Origin: Pseudomonadota bacterium
GTDB taxonomy: Bacteria; Pseudomonadota; Gammaproteobacteria; Halothiobacillales; Halothiobacillaceae
Direction: 5' to 3'
NCBI GenBank assembly: GCA_021795795.1
Contig: JAJYPA010000002.1
Location: 1-64,000 of the forward strand
DNA length: 64,000 nt
In this document: one piece after another, positions 16,051 to 24,578 of the stretch
Layout of the letters: each line of letters starts with the position of its first letter
Numbering within the stretch: position 1 is the first letter of the stretch
Translations under genes and position numbers: made by a program
Notes under the pieces: generated by a model
What the model was told of the DNA's origin: nothing
Databases searched by the model: none
Seen by the model: only the letters and a program-made list of their open reading frames with translations

Positions 16051-17257
16051 GGAAACACTGATTTATTCACTCAATTAATCCCGAATTTGATGAACATCTG
16101 GCAAAATTCACCTGTCCTCGTCACAGGTAATTTTGCAATGCAAACGAGCTTCTCCGAACTGGAATACGCCACCAAGAAGAAACTGACCCGGCGCGATCGT
16201 TTTCTTGCCGAACTCGAAACCATTACCCCTTGGGCGGCTCTCGAACAGAGCATCGTGCCGTTCTACCCCAGTGACGGCGGTGTTGGTCGTCCGCCCAAGG
16301 GATTGAGCCGGATGCTGCGCATGTACATCGTCCAGCAATGCTTCGGCTTTTCCGACGAAGGGACAGAAGATGCCATTTACGACAGCCAGGCCATTCGCCG
16401 CTTCGTCGGGGTGGATCTTGCCCGCGATACGCCACCCGATGCCACCACGCTCCTGAAGTTTCGTCGCCTGCTTGAACAGCATCAACTCACTGAAGCCATC
16501 TTCAACACCATCAACGCCCACCTGGCCGATAAAGGTCTGTTTCTGCGCGAAGGCACCATCGTTGATGCCACCCTGATCGCGGCACCGCCGTCAACCAAGA
16601 ACCAGACGGGACAACGCGACCCACAGATGCACCAGAGCAAGAAAGGTAATCAGTGGTACTTCGGCATGAAGGCGCACATCGGCGTGGATGCGCACTCCGG
16701 TCTAGTGCATGCCGTCATGGGCACAGCGGGGCATGTCAGCGACATCAGCCAGGCCCACGCCCTGCTGCATGGCGAGGAAGTTGTGGCGTTTGGAGATGCC
16801 GGGTATCAGGGCATCGAGAAGCGTGAAGAGCATCTGGAAACACCAGTGACTTGGCATGTTGCGATGCGTCCAGGCAAACGTCGTGCTTTAGACAAATCCC
16901 CCGAAGGCGAGCAGCAGGAACAGCTCGAACAGGCCAAGGCGAGCATTCGTGCCAAAGTCGAGCATCCATTCCATTGGGTGAAGAACGTGTTTCACCATCG
17001 CAAGACCCGCTATCGTGGATTGGCCAAAAACACGGCGCAGTTGTTCTCACTATTTGGCTTGGCGAATTTAATGCTGGCGCGTCGATGGTTGCTTGACCCT
17101 CGGGGGTAAGTTGCATCCTGAATATGGGAAATGAGCGAAAAATCGCTCAAAATGCACTCAAAATGCACTGATTTGAGCGAAAAAACCATCCGTTTGTCAG
17201 CTTGCTTCGTCAATAGTCTGTAGATTTGTCGGGGGCGGTGAATTATTCAGCATTTCC
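16051..17257 (+). mobile_element. Complete IS5-type insertion sequence (1207 bp) with CTAG duplication
   Basis: Termini GGAAACACTGATTTATTCA (left) and GGAAATGCTGAATAATTCA (right, reverse complement) form imperfect inverted repeats. The target CTAG is duplicated at 16047-16050 and 17258-17261, as in the IS5 group, which favours YTAR targets. One transposase ORF fills the element. The insertion sits inside an IS66 TnpC remnant. Confidence 0.92.
16138..17109 (+). CDS. IS5-family transposase
   Basis: The product has 323 residues from MQTSFSELEYATKKK; an upstream in-frame ATG at 16087 lies near the terminal repeat and is less likely. The N-terminal DUF772-type domain has FLAELETITPWAALEQ and RPPKGLSRMLRMYIVQQ. 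The DDE catalytic triad is seen in IVDATLI (first Asp), AFGDAGYQG (second Asp) and AKVEHPFHWVK (Glu). There are no stops or frameshifts, so it looks active. Family 1 MITEs elsewhere in the window have similar ends and may be mobilised by it. Confidence 0.93.
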   Translation: MQTSFSELEYATKKKLTRRDRFLAELETITPWAALEQSIVPFYPSDGGVGRPPKGLSRMLRMYIVQQCFGFSDEGTEDAIYDSQAIRRFVGVDLARDTPPDATTLLKFRRLLEQHQLTEAIFNTINAHLADKGLFLREGTIVDATLIAAPPSTKNQTGQRDPQMHQSKKGNQWYFGMKAHIGVDAHSGLVHAVMGTAGHVSDISQAHALLHGEEVVAFGDAGYQGIEKREEHLETPVTWHVAMRPGKRRALDKSPEGEQQEQLEQAKASIRAKVEHPFHWVKNVFHHRKTRYRGLAKNTAQLFSLFGLANLMLARRWLLDPRG

Positions 17258-17594
17258 CTAGCGCTGACCGACATTGATCCGCTACGCCCAAACCGGCCTC
17301 CTGCCGATCGACAACACCATCTTCTCAGAGGGGATAGAAAAGGCCATGCTTCCCACTGCCCTCGGCAAGAAGAACGGGATGTTCGCTGAGAGTAAACGGG
17401 CAAGCAGAAGGACAGCGGCCATTCAGAGTCTGTTTGCCATCGCCAAACTCAACGACATTGAACCGGCTGCCTGATTAAAAGACACTCTCGAAAAACTGCC
17501 CACATGGCCCAACAACCGCATCGACGAATTGTTGCCCATTAAGCAGAAAGCATAAACGACCCAAATTTCACAGGTGGGGCGGCTGGACGCTGAC

Positions 17595-17894
17595 GAAACA
17601 CACCTACGGGCGTGTGGGAAGACGGGGCATTCGCCACCTTCTCCCTTGATGGGTAAGCCTGAGATGCGGGGTGCTGATCGAGGATTAAAGTAAGCGCCCC
17701 AGTAAGCGCAGGGCAATGGCGACAACAATTAGCCAATGATTGAAAAGGCCGCCATAAAGAACCACACGAACCCATTGACCGCAATTTCATTTAGGTCATA
17801 GCCCCCAAAAGCAGCCCCTAAAAAACAGCATGGCCAAAGCGATAGCCAGCCAGCACAGTCTGTTTTTTGCCGTGATGATTGAGCCGGAGTTTTC
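17595..17894. other. Gap with no supported gene (after IS66 remnant)
   Basis: No convincing gene. A minus-strand reading near 17729-17880 (MKTPAQSSRQK...FSIIG) has one hydrophobic stretch but lacks any recognised family or clear ribosome-binding site. GTAAGCG occurs twice near 17690-17712 and may be a leftover IS66-type end. Confidence 0.4.
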
Positions 17895-18182
17895 ATGTCA
17901 AAGAACCGAGGATTAAGCCTAAAGATTAATGAGGACCAAAAAAGGTTGAAAGCAACCTTCAGGACAGACTCTGGAAGGCTGTTTGGTTTTATGTTCGGTC
18001 CTATTGCGTTCCTCTTTGGAAGAGCTGAATATCCCTTACACACAAAAATTCGGATAGGCTCAAATTCGGATAGGGTTGTTTTACTTGAAATATCCAGCCC
18101 AGAACACTCAGTAACAACCGAGATTTATTCCAGTGTACGCGTCAGCACAAGCGCATCCTCGCGTCCCTGTTTGGCCGGATAA
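17895..18182 (+). CDS. Small hypothetical protein (doubtful)
   Basis: The product has 95 residues (MSKNRGLSLKINEDQK...). The case for it is a well-placed GGAG five bases before the ATG and a plausible fold of charged N-terminus, short hydrophobic stretch (LFGFMFGPIAFLFG) and beta-like tail. Against it, the last 58 bp overlap the 3' end of rimI on the other strand, where the translation turns into shadow sequence. It may be the 5' part of a gene truncated by rearrangement. I do not recognise it. Confidence 0.35.
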   Translation: MSKNRGLSLKINEDQKRLKATFRTDSGRLFGFMFGPIAFLFGRAEYPLHTKIRIGSNSDRVVLLEISSPEHSVTTEIYSSVRVSTSASSRPCLAG

Positions 18183-18619
18183 TAGGCTTTTCTGAGACCA
18201 ACCTGCTCGAATCCGTAGGCCGAGTACAACTGCTTCGCCCCTGCGTTACCCTCTCGCACCTCAAGCCAGAGGCTATCCACCTCGGCTTTTTTCGCTTGTT
18301 CAATCATGTATTCCAGCAACAACCGACCGACGCCTCGTCGTTGCCTTTTCGGGTCGACGCACAGATTCAACAGATGCCATTCATTGAGTATCGGCATCAC
18401 CACACTGAAACCCAGTAATGTTGACCGATCATACGCGCCATCAAGGTAATAACCCGATCGCATGCAGTCCTTGAAAACGCGCTCGGACCACGGGAAGATG
18501 TGCGCCGCCTGCTCAATCCGTTGCACGGCGGGCAAATCTTCTTCATCCAGGGAGAGTATGTGTGCAATGGGAGGGGGCACAGGTGAAACCGTAGTACTTT
18601 GGTCGATTTGCCCATTCAT
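18125..18619 (-). CDS. rimI: Ribosomal-protein-alanine N-acetyltransferase RimI
   Basis: The product has 164 residues from MNGQIDQS, whose ATG overlaps the upstream stop by 4 bp. Longer upstream reading is the shadow of the preceding gene. The GNAT fold is clear: HIFPWSERVFKDCMRSGY, LLNLCVDPKRQRRGVGRLLLEYM (acetyl-CoA loop RQRRGVG) and WLEVREGNAGAKQLYSAYGFEQVGLRKAYYP. RimI acetylates the N-terminus of ribosomal protein S18. The holD-like gene upstream gives the same holD-rimI order as in enterobacteria. Confidence 0.92.
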   Translation of the reverse strand: MNGQIDQSTTVSPVPPPIAHILSLDEEDLPAVQRIEQAAHIFPWSERVFKDCMRSGYYLDGAYDRSTLLGFSVVMPILNEWHLLNLCVDPKRQRRGVGRLLLEYMIEQAKKAEVDSLWLEVREGNAGAKQLYSAYGFEQVGLRKAYYPAKQGREDALVLTRTLE

Positions 18620-19041
18620 GCGTTCGAGCCTACCAGCAAACGCCACAGAGCACGCTTGGCCTGTCCGCTCCGCCTGAGCTCTGCAAGCGACCAGGTCAGC
18701 CCGTTGCAATGAACCGAGGGTGGCTGTTCTTCCGATGCAGATTGATGTATCGCCGTCTTCCCCGAGGGAAGACAACGCGAAATGGCCGAAACCAGTTTTG
18801 AGAATTCAGCATCGTTTGCGGCGATGAAGCACAGTCCCGCACCCGGCACCGGTTCGGCCGCGGATACTTCTACAACTTTCGGTGAATCCGCCAGAGGAAT
18901 GCGCTGTTTCGCGGCCGGTACATCGGATATCGAAATATCCGTTTTCAATGGAGCAACCGGCTCGGACGAATGACCCGGCCATGGCGCTCGCAACACCCAC
19001 TGCTCGATACCCAACCAGTGAAGTGCCGGGATGCTATCCAT
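18616..19041 (-). CDS. Putative HolD-like protein (DNA polymerase III psi subunit)
   Basis: The product has 141 residues. The start LHWLGIEQWVLRAPWP resembles the N-terminus of psi proteins, which begin with an x-LGI-x-x-W-x-LR pattern that binds chi. The rest is poorly conserved: a variable central region (SVEP-like, acidic) and a C-terminal helix pair (DAEFSKLVSAISRCL, SLAELRRSGQAKRALWRLL). Position directly upstream of rimI with a 4-bp overlap supports HolD, as that is the E. coli order. Similarity alone is weak; it could be an unrelated lineage-specific protein. Confidence 0.5.
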   Translation of the reverse strand: MDSIPALHWLGIEQWVLRAPWPGHSSEPVAPLKTDISISDVPAAKQRIPLADSPKVVEVSAAEPVPGAGLCFIAANDAEFSKLVSAISRCLPSGKTAIHQSASEEQPPSVHCNGLTWSLAELRRSGQAKRALWRLLVGSNA

Positions 19042-19065
19042 TCACGCGCTGCCGGGACAAAACGT

Positions 19066-20646
19066 TCACACGTCGCCCATTTGAGGGTGGGCGCGCTCGG
19101 CGGGCTTTTGCAGGCGGTCAAGTGCATTGAGATAGGCCTTGGCCGAAGCCACCACGATGTCGGTATCGGCACCCTGCCCGGTCACGATGCGACCCGCCCG
19201 TTCAAGACGCACATTCACCTCGCCCTGGGCATCGGTACCGCTGGTGATGTTGTTGACGGAATACAGTTGCAGATTAGCACCCGATTGCATCATGTTCTCG
19301 ATACACACGAATGCCGCATCGACTGGTCCGGCACCCTGTGCTGTGGCCGATTTCTCCTCACCCGCCACGGAAATCACCAAGGTGGCCGTTGGCACTTCGC
19401 CGGTTTCCGAACAGACTTTCAGCGAAACAAGCTTGAGTTGCTCGACCTGATCTTCGTGCACTTCGGAAACAAGTGCCTGAATATCCTCGTCGAAAATTTC
19501 ACGCTTCTTGTCGGCCAGATCCTTGAATCGCCGGAAGGCATCGTTCAATGCTTCTTCGCTGGCCAGATCGATACCGAGTTCGGACAAGCGACTACGGAAG
19601 GCGTTGCGACCGGACAACTTGCCCAAAGACAGCTTGTTGGTCGTCCAACCCACGTCTTCTGCACGCATGATCTCGTAGGTTTCACGATGTTTGAGCACAC
19701 CATCCTGATGAATGCCTGATTCATGGGCAAAAGCGTTCGCGCCCACAATGGCCTTGTTCGGTTGCACCGGATAACCCGTGATGGTGGAGACCAGTTTGGA
19801 AATCGGCACAATCTGGGTGGCATCAATCCGGGTGTCGAGACCGAACACATCCTGGCGTGTGCGGACGGCCATCACCACTTCTTCAAGCGACGCATTACCC
19901 GCCCGCTCTCCCAAACCATTGATGGTGCATTCAACCTGACGCGCGCCAGCCAATACGGCAGAAAGCGAGTTGGCGACCGCCATGCCGAGATCGTTATGAC
20001 AATGCGTGGACCAAATCACGCGATCTGACCCGCGCGTACGGCGAATCAACTCGGCCATGCGCTCGCCCCATTCGCCGGGTGTGGAGTAACCCACGGTGTC
20101 CGGTACGTTCAAGGTGGTGGCACCGGCTTCGATAGCCGCTTCAAAGATACGCACCAGAAAATCGATCTCGGAACGAACCGCATCCTCGGCAGAAAATTCC
20201 ACATCGTCGGTGTACGTACGGGCCAGCTTGACCGCTTTTACCGCATGCTCGACGACCTCATTCGGCGTCATGCGCAGCTTCTTCTCCATGTGGATCGGGC
20301 TGGTTGCAATGAAGGTATGGATGCGCTTGCGGGCCGCAGGGGCAATGGCCTCACCGGCGCGACGAACATCCCGCTCGTTGGCACGGGCAAGAGAACATAC
20401 GGTTGAGTTTTCGATGGTTTCGGCGATCGCGCGGATAGCCGCAAAATCACCTTCACTTGCGGCGGCAAAGCCGGCTTCGATCACGTCGACACCCAGACGC
20501 TCCAGTTGCCGCGCGATACGGAGTTTGTCTTCACGGGTCATTGCGGCACCGGGGCTTTGTTCCCCATCACGCAAGGTCGTATCGAAAATAATCAAGGAGG
20601 AATTCGGTTTGTTAGCCACAGGGGTATTTTCTTTCGGCTGATTCAT
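19066..20646 (-). CDS. leuA: 2-isopropylmalate synthase
   Basis: The product has 526 residues from [10 protein letters not shown]. It has a TIM-barrel HMGL-like domain with [19 protein letters not shown] (metal ligand Asp and substrate Arg) and [23 protein letters not shown], plus [15 protein letters not shown] of the linker. The C-terminal LeuA regulatory domain begins near residue 400 and binds leucine for feedback inhibition. It condenses acetyl-CoA with 2-oxoisovalerate, the first step of leucine synthesis, in the cytosol. The length is typical of the long-form enzyme. Upstream, a Leu-rich ORF and promoter (20739-20902) suggest attenuation. Confidence 0.95.
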   Translation of the reverse strand: MNQPKENTPVANKPNSSLIIFDTTLRDGEQSPGAAMTREDKLRIARQLERLGVDVIEAGFAAASEGDFAAIRAIAETIENSTVCSLARANERDVRRAGEAIAPAARKRIHTFIATSPIHMEKKLRMTPNEVVEHAVKAVKLARTYTDDVEFSAEDAVRSEIDFLVRIFEAAIEAGATTLNVPDTVGYSTPGEWGERMAELIRRTRGSDRVIWSTHCHNDLGMAVANSLSAVLAGARQVECTINGLGERAGNASLEEVVMAVRTRQDVFGLDTRIDATQIVPISKLVSTITGYPVQPNKAIVGANAFAHESGIHQDGVLKHRETYEIMRAEDVGWTTNKLSLGKLSGRNAFRSRLSELGIDLASEEALNDAFRRFKDLADKKREIFDEDIQALVSEVHEDQVEQLKLVSLKVCSETGEVPTATLVISVAGEEKSATAQGAGPVDAAFVCIENMMQSGANLQLYSVNNITSGTDAQGEVNVRLERAGRIVTGQGADTDIVVASAKAYLNALDRLQKPAERAHPQMGDV

Positions 20647-20738
20647 GATTCTATTGCGCCTCAATCGTGAACGTCTGCACGTTCTGATGACTTGAATTTA
20701 TGGGTTAGGGCACGTTTGGCCACGTCTGGCTATGAGCG

Positions 20739-20861
20739 TTATTTACTGCCGAACGGCAGTCGCAGATCCAACAGCTTGAGCAGCAGAGCGCCAGACGCGC
20801 AAAAACTTTCCGCCGGAAAACCGCGAGAAGTTGAGGCGCGTGCAGAAGAGGTAACATTCAT
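20739..20861 (-). CDS. Possible leu leader peptide
   Basis: A 40-codon ORF from the ATG at 20861, ending 92 bp before leuA. Its C-terminal part reads ALLLKLLDLRLPFGSK, with seven Leu in ten residues, followed by TAA. The last Leu codons lie in the self-complementary CTGCCGTTCGGCAG. A second small hairpin (GAACGT-GCAG-ACGTTC) precedes leuA. In-frame ATGs extend upstream to 20957, where GGGAG precedes the codon, so a longer protein is possible. The Leu run and position fit a leucine attenuator. No classic terminator with a T run was found, so this is a proposal. Confidence 0.45.
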   Translation of the reverse strand: MNVTSSARASTSRGFPAESFCASGALLLKLLDLRLPFGSK

Positions 20862-20873
20862 CATCATGGGGCA

Positions 20874-20902
20874 AAAATAGCCCGCAGAGGCAATAAGGTC
20901 AA
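20874..20902 (-). promoter_or_regulatory. Candidate promoter of the leader-leuA transcript
   Basis: Minus strand TTGACC (20902-20897), 17-bp spacer, TATTTT (20879-20874). Transcription would begin near the ATG cluster at 20867-20859, leaving the leader ORF with almost no untranslated region. Confidence 0.45.
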
Positions 20903-20986
20903 GCAGACTGTATTTGTCATAAACTGCTCGTCCTGAATCGACCACCAAATTCGACATATCAAACTCCCGTTGCAGAACTCAGAACA

Positions 20987-21171
20987 GGGCACTTCGAAAA
21001 ACCTACTGCGCGACCCGATTGCTGCGTTGGGCGGTGCTCGCTCCCTAACGCGTAGCTGGCGCAAGCCCGCCTATCTATTTGATATGTCTCGGTCGCTGCG
21101 CTCCGGCCGCCTTGCACTCGGGCCACTAACGCGGAGCTGGCGTCAGCCCGTAACGGTTTTTCAAAGTACCC
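20987..21171. repeat. MITE-like element, family 2, copy 1 (185 bp)
   Basis: Left end GGGCACTTCGAAAAACC and right end (reverse complement) GGGTACTTTGAAAAACC match at 15 of 17 positions. AACA flanks both sides (20983-20986 and 21172-21175), a likely target duplication. Inside, two related 30-bp stretches end in GGCGCAAGCCCG and GGCGTCAGCCCG. There is no coding capacity. It lies between the leu leader and the litR-like gene. A related but diverged element is at 30578-30734. Confidence 0.65.
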
Positions 21172-21212
21172 AACACATGTTTTATCTGGAATAAAGCGGA
21201 ACACGTAAATTC

Positions 21213-21221
21213 TGCTACAAT
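21213..21221 (+). promoter_or_regulatory. Possible extended -10 promoter of the litR-like gene
   Basis: TGCTACAAT fits an extended -10 (TG-N-TATAAT-like) 45 bp before the ATG at 21266. No good -35 is visible at 17 bp. MerR-type promoters often have unusual spacing. Just upstream of the gene, a five-codon ORF (ATG at 21250) ends in TGA overlapping the start codon. Confidence 0.3.
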
Positions 21222-21265
21222 TTTTCGATGCAAAACTTATACATAAAAGCCATGACAGGTTTGAC

Positions 21266-22297
21266 ATGAGCAATCCCGATCCACAACAACCGGCATTCGA
21301 GCATTCAGCCGGTGGCACAACAGCCACTGTTCGCGGCGAATCCTGCCCGGAAGCATGCGAACCGGCCTGCGAGGATGGCTTGTTCCCTATTCGCGCCGTA
21401 TCCAACATCACGGGGGTGAACCCGATCACCCTGCGTGCATGGGAGCGTCGCTACAACCTCATTCGCCCCACCCGAACAGCAACGGGCCATCGCCTTTACA
21501 GCGCGGCCGATATTCAGGAGATTCAGCGCATCCTGGCATTGTCGGCACAAGGTGTCGGCTTCACACAAATTGCTCAGATACTGGCGCGAGAATCTCGCTC
21601 GACCGCAAACCATCAAACACCAGCCGATCACTTGTCGCTGGCTGCGCCTGAACCCAATTCAGAGCTCCTGGCAGAGCCATCGACACAGGGAAAAGGTCTG
21701 ATCGAAAGCCTGAAACAAGCCATCATTCATATGGATCCACTGGCTCTGAGGCGCATCGAGCAACAGGCAATGATGTGGCTGCCCCCTGAACAGGTGATGC
21801 GCTCGATCCTCATTGAAGCCTATCGACAACTCGAACAACGCGAATCCTGGCCGGATCGTGATCTGGGCTTGCGCTGGTTCGGCCACCATGTCCGTCAACG
21901 CCTCGAGTGGTGGCTGCTGCAACAGGCCAGGAAACCGGCGCTTTCGCATCCACTGGTTTTAATAGACACCACAACAGATCATCGACCGCTTTACTCAAAC
22001 GAATGCCTGTTGATCATGGCGCTTGCCGGAAAATGTACTGTGCAACTGATCACGGCCACGTTATCCGAACCCCAGCGCGCCCGGTTGGTTAATCGATGGC
22101 AAGCGCAGCATTGGATTCGGCTACTCGAACCCTCCGAACCCCAGCCGGAGTGCCCGGGCGACCTGCTTTCAGGCTCAACCAGGCTGCATTGGTGTCAGAT
22201 CATCTCAGATGAACAGGCATTATCCATCACACCCAATGGCGTATGCCAAGGCGGCCTTACCCGCTGCCAGCGGTATCTTCTGGAACAGATCGCTTAG
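21266..22297 (+). CDS. MerR-family regulator of the MlrA/LitR type (B12-independent class)
   Basis: The product has 343 residues. After about 30 leader residues comes a MerR winged helix: FPIRAVSNITGVNPITLRAWERRY, HRLYSAADIQEIQRI. It is followed by a helical region (about 150-230) like the B12-binding four-helix domain of CarH/LitR, and a Rossmann-like C-terminus. The cobalamin-binding Trp-x9-Glu-His and Asp-x-His-x-x-Gly motifs of CarH are not seen (the region reads WFGHHVRQRLEWWL). This matches class II LitR proteins. The next gene encodes a short LOV protein, the known partner of class II LitR in Pseudomonas putida, so the pair is probably a blue-light switch. Confidence 0.8.
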   Translation: MSNPDPQQPAFEHSAGGTTATVRGESCPEACEPACEDGLFPIRAVSNITGVNPITLRAWERRYNLIRPTRTATGHRLYSAADIQEIQRILALSAQGVGFTQIAQILARESRSTANHQTPADHLSLAAPEPNSELLAEPSTQGKGLIESLKQAIIHMDPLALRRIEQQAMMWLPPEQVMRSILIEAYRQLEQRESWPDRDLGLRWFGHHVRQRLEWWLLQQARKPALSHPLVLIDTTTDHRPLYSNECLLIMALAGKCTVQLITATLSEPQRARLVNRWQAQHWIRLLEPSEPQPECPGDLLSGSTRLHWCQIISDEQALSITPNGVCQGGLTRCQRYLLEQIA

Positions 22298-22356
22298 TGC
22301 CTGTTATCATCAAGGTCGATTAAGTCAACTGTTCACGCGGGAGGTGGCCTCAGGTC

Positions 22357-22812
22357 ATGCTGGATTCAGAGTTACTGCAAAAAGCAGTGGAGGCGTCAAA
22401 CGATGGAATCGTTATCGCGGAACAGGAAGGTGGCGATAACATTCTTATTTACGCCAATGCCGCCTTTGAACATCTCACGGGCTATCTTCGGGACGAAATC
22501 CTGTATCAGGACTGCCGGTTTCTGCAGGGAGATGATCGAGATCAGGCGGCCCTTTCAGAAATAAAATCAGCCATCAAGGAAGGCCGCCCGACCCGTGTCG
22601 TAGTGCGCAATTACCGCAAAGATGGAACGTTGTTTTGGAATGAACTATCCATTACACCGATATTCAACGATAAAGATCAGTTAACTTACTTCATAGGAAT
22701 CCAACACGACGTCTCTGAACTGGTTCGGCTGCAAGAGGAAAACAATGCGCTTAAGGCCCAACTGGCGAAAATCAGCGCTACACGGTCACAAAATAGTGTG
22801 CCCACCGCTTGA
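22357..22812 (+). CDS. Short LOV-domain blue-light photoreceptor
   Basis: The product has 151 residues. A single LOV/PAS domain (about 15-118) has the photoactive motif YQDCRFLQGDDRDQ with the adduct-forming Cys at residue 53, and FMN-binding NYRKDGTLFWNELSITPIF and YFIGIQHDVSE. These match the short LOV proteins PpSB1/PpSB2 of Pseudomonas putida, including Cys53 and the Asp in place of the usual Asn before Cys. The C-terminal helix (RLQEENNALKAQLAKI) is a coiled coil for dimerisation; there is no output domain. It likely acts through the MerR regulator encoded 60 bp upstream. Confidence 0.93.
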   Translation: MLDSELLQKAVEASNDGIVIAEQEGGDNILIYANAAFEHLTGYLRDEILYQDCRFLQGDDRDQAALSEIKSAIKEGRPTRVVVRNYRKDGTLFWNELSITPIFNDKDQLTYFIGIQHDVSELVRLQEENNALKAQLAKISATRSQNSVPTA

Positions 22813-22869
22813 TTTTAAATATAGTATGGCTCGCTTGCCCTTAAACGGAATTATCGGTTACACCACGTT

Positions 22870-24567
22870 ATGACTCCTCCTGCTATCACTGGCCTTCTGG
22901 CTGCCCTCGTAAAGACTTCTGTCATCGAACCACAACGAGCGACCGAGATTCTGGGAAAGTCGCGCGCAAGCAAGGAACCCATTATTCAGACGCTGATCAA
23001 TAGCGGGGTTTCCTCGGCCAAAATTGCCCAAGCGGCATCAAAAAACTTCGGTCTACCCCAGATCGACCTAGATGCGTTCGACACCACTGATTTGCCCACA
23101 GCCATCGTTCCCGCAAAACTGCTTGAACATGGCAATGCCTTACCTCTACGCAAGCGCGGACGACGTTTAACGGTCGCCATGGCCGACCCGTCGGATCTCG
23201 GCATTCTTGAGAATTATCGATTCAGCACTAACCTCGCCATTGATGTGGTCGTAGCGGAATCCCAGAAAATCAACCGACTGCTGGAAGAAGCCAGCAGCAA
23301 GGCAATGGCCAATCTTGCCAATCTCGATGACGATCTGGCCAATATACAATTCGACGAAGGTGATATTGCCGGCGACAGCAGCACCAGTGAAGACCCTCTT
23401 CAGGACGATATCGTCGTCAAGTACGTGACCAAGGTGCTCACCGACGCCATCCGCCGCAAGGCTTCAGATATTCATATAGAACCCTATGAGAAGAAATTAC
23501 GTATTCGCGTTCGTATTGACGGCATCCTGACCGAAATACCACCACCGCCTTACCAACTGGCCGACCGCATCGTTTCCCGCGTTAAGGTCATGAGCCGCAT
23601 GGATATTTCCGAACGACGAGTACCGCAGGATGGTCGGATCAAGCTCAAGCTTTCCGCCGGTCGCTCGATCGATTTCCGGGTCAACTCGCTCCCGACCCTG
23701 TTCGGCGAAAAGATTGTTCTGCGTATTCTCGACCCCACCAGCGCGCAACTCGGTATCGATTCGCTCGGCTATGAAGAAGACCAGAAACAACTCTACATGA
23801 AAGCGCTGGAGCGCCCCTATGGCATGATTCTGGTTACCGGCCCTACCGGTTCGGGTAAGACCGTGTCGCTGTACACAGGTCTTAATATCCTCAACACCAT
23901 GGATCGGAATATTTCAACGGCGGAAGATCCTGCTGAGATCGTGGTACCCGGAATCAATCAGGTCAACGTCAATGTGCGCGTAGGTCTTACGTTTGCGAGC
24001 GCCCTACGCGCCTTTCTGCGTCAAGATCCCGACATTATCATGGTTGGTGAGATCCGGGATCTGGAAACAGCCGAAATCGCCATCAAAGCGGCACAAACAG
24101 GTCACTTGGTGTTGTCCACGCTGCATACAAACGACGCACCACAAACGCTTACCCGCTTATTGAACATGGGTATACCCGGTTACAACATCGCTTCATCCGT
24201 AAACCTGATCATTGCACAGCGACTCGCACGACGGTTATGCAACAACTGTAAAAAGGTGGATCATGTACCGGACGAAGAACTTGTGCGCGAAGGCTTCAAA
24301 CCCGCCGATGTTCAGGCGGGCCTCAAGATTTTCAAAGCAGTCGGTTGCGATCAGTGCACCAACGGATACAAGGGTCGCGTCGGTATTTACCAGGTAATGC
24401 CCGTCTCTGAAGAAATGGGACGAATCATCATGCGAGGCGGCAATTCTATGGAACTGGCAGAGCAGGCGGCTAAAGAAGGGATTAATGACTTACGGCAATC
24501 CGGCATGCGTAAAGTGAAAGCCGGCGTGACCAGCCTCGAAGAACTCAATCGGGTGACCAAGGATTAA
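22870..24567 (+). CDS. pilB: Type IV pilus assembly ATPase PilB
   Basis: The product has 565 residues. The N-terminal MshEN-like domain is followed by the secretion ATPase core: Walker A GPTGSGKTVS, Asp box region NISTAEDPAEI, Walker B DPDIIMVGEIRDLETAEIA, His box GHLVLSTLHTNDAP. The zinc-binding tetra-Cys motif CNNC...CDQC (about 455-495) is present. PilB powers pilus extension at the inner membrane. The usual Val after EDP is Ala here (DPAEI), a minor oddity. pilC and pilD follow on the same strand, giving a pilBCD operon that runs into coaE. Confidence 0.96.
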   Translation: MTPPAITGLLAALVKTSVIEPQRATEILGKSRASKEPIIQTLINSGVSSAKIAQAASKNFGLPQIDLDAFDTTDLPTAIVPAKLLEHGNALPLRKRGRRLTVAMADPSDLGILENYRFSTNLAIDVVVAESQKINRLLEEASSKAMANLANLDDDLANIQFDEGDIAGDSSTSEDPLQDDIVVKYVTKVLTDAIRRKASDIHIEPYEKKLRIRVRIDGILTEIPPPPYQLADRIVSRVKVMSRMDISERRVPQDGRIKLKLSAGRSIDFRVNSLPTLFGEKIVLRILDPTSAQLGIDSLGYEEDQKQLYMKALERPYGMILVTGPTGSGKTVSLYTGLNILNTMDRNISTAEDPAEIVVPGINQVNVNVRVGLTFASALRAFLRQDPDIIMVGEIRDLETAEIAIKAAQTGHLVLSTLHTNDAPQTLTRLLNMGIPGYNIASSVNLIIAQRLARRLCNNCKKVDHVPDEELVREGFKPADVQAGLKIFKAVGCDQCTNGYKGRVGIYQVMPVSEEMGRIIMRGGNSMELAEQAAKEGINDLRQSGMRKVKAGVTSLEELNRVTKD

Positions 24568-24578
24568 GGGAGAGCTCC

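Larger units (their letters stand above)
15700..17594 (+). pseudogene. IS66-type element remnant, split by the IS5-type insertion
   Basis: The left part (to 16050) joins an OrfA-like start (RRYHPAEFKVQQIALCQQPG) directly to TnpC sequence (LKNQKLTHEL, FGAKTEAMSAEQLHLFED), then SRAGRQPLPDHL and AKAIDFTF. So tnpA is fused to tnpC by deletion. The right part (17262 on) continues TnpC in frame with stops: IRYAQTGLLPIDN, ALGKKNGMFAESKRA, AAIQSLFAIAKLND, then LKDTLEKLPTWPNNRIDELL. The element appears to end in CGCTGAC at 17588-17594, close to the usual IS66 terminus CGCTTAC. It is clearly inactive. Removing 16051-17257 plus one CTAG restores TnpC continuity. Confidence 0.85.
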
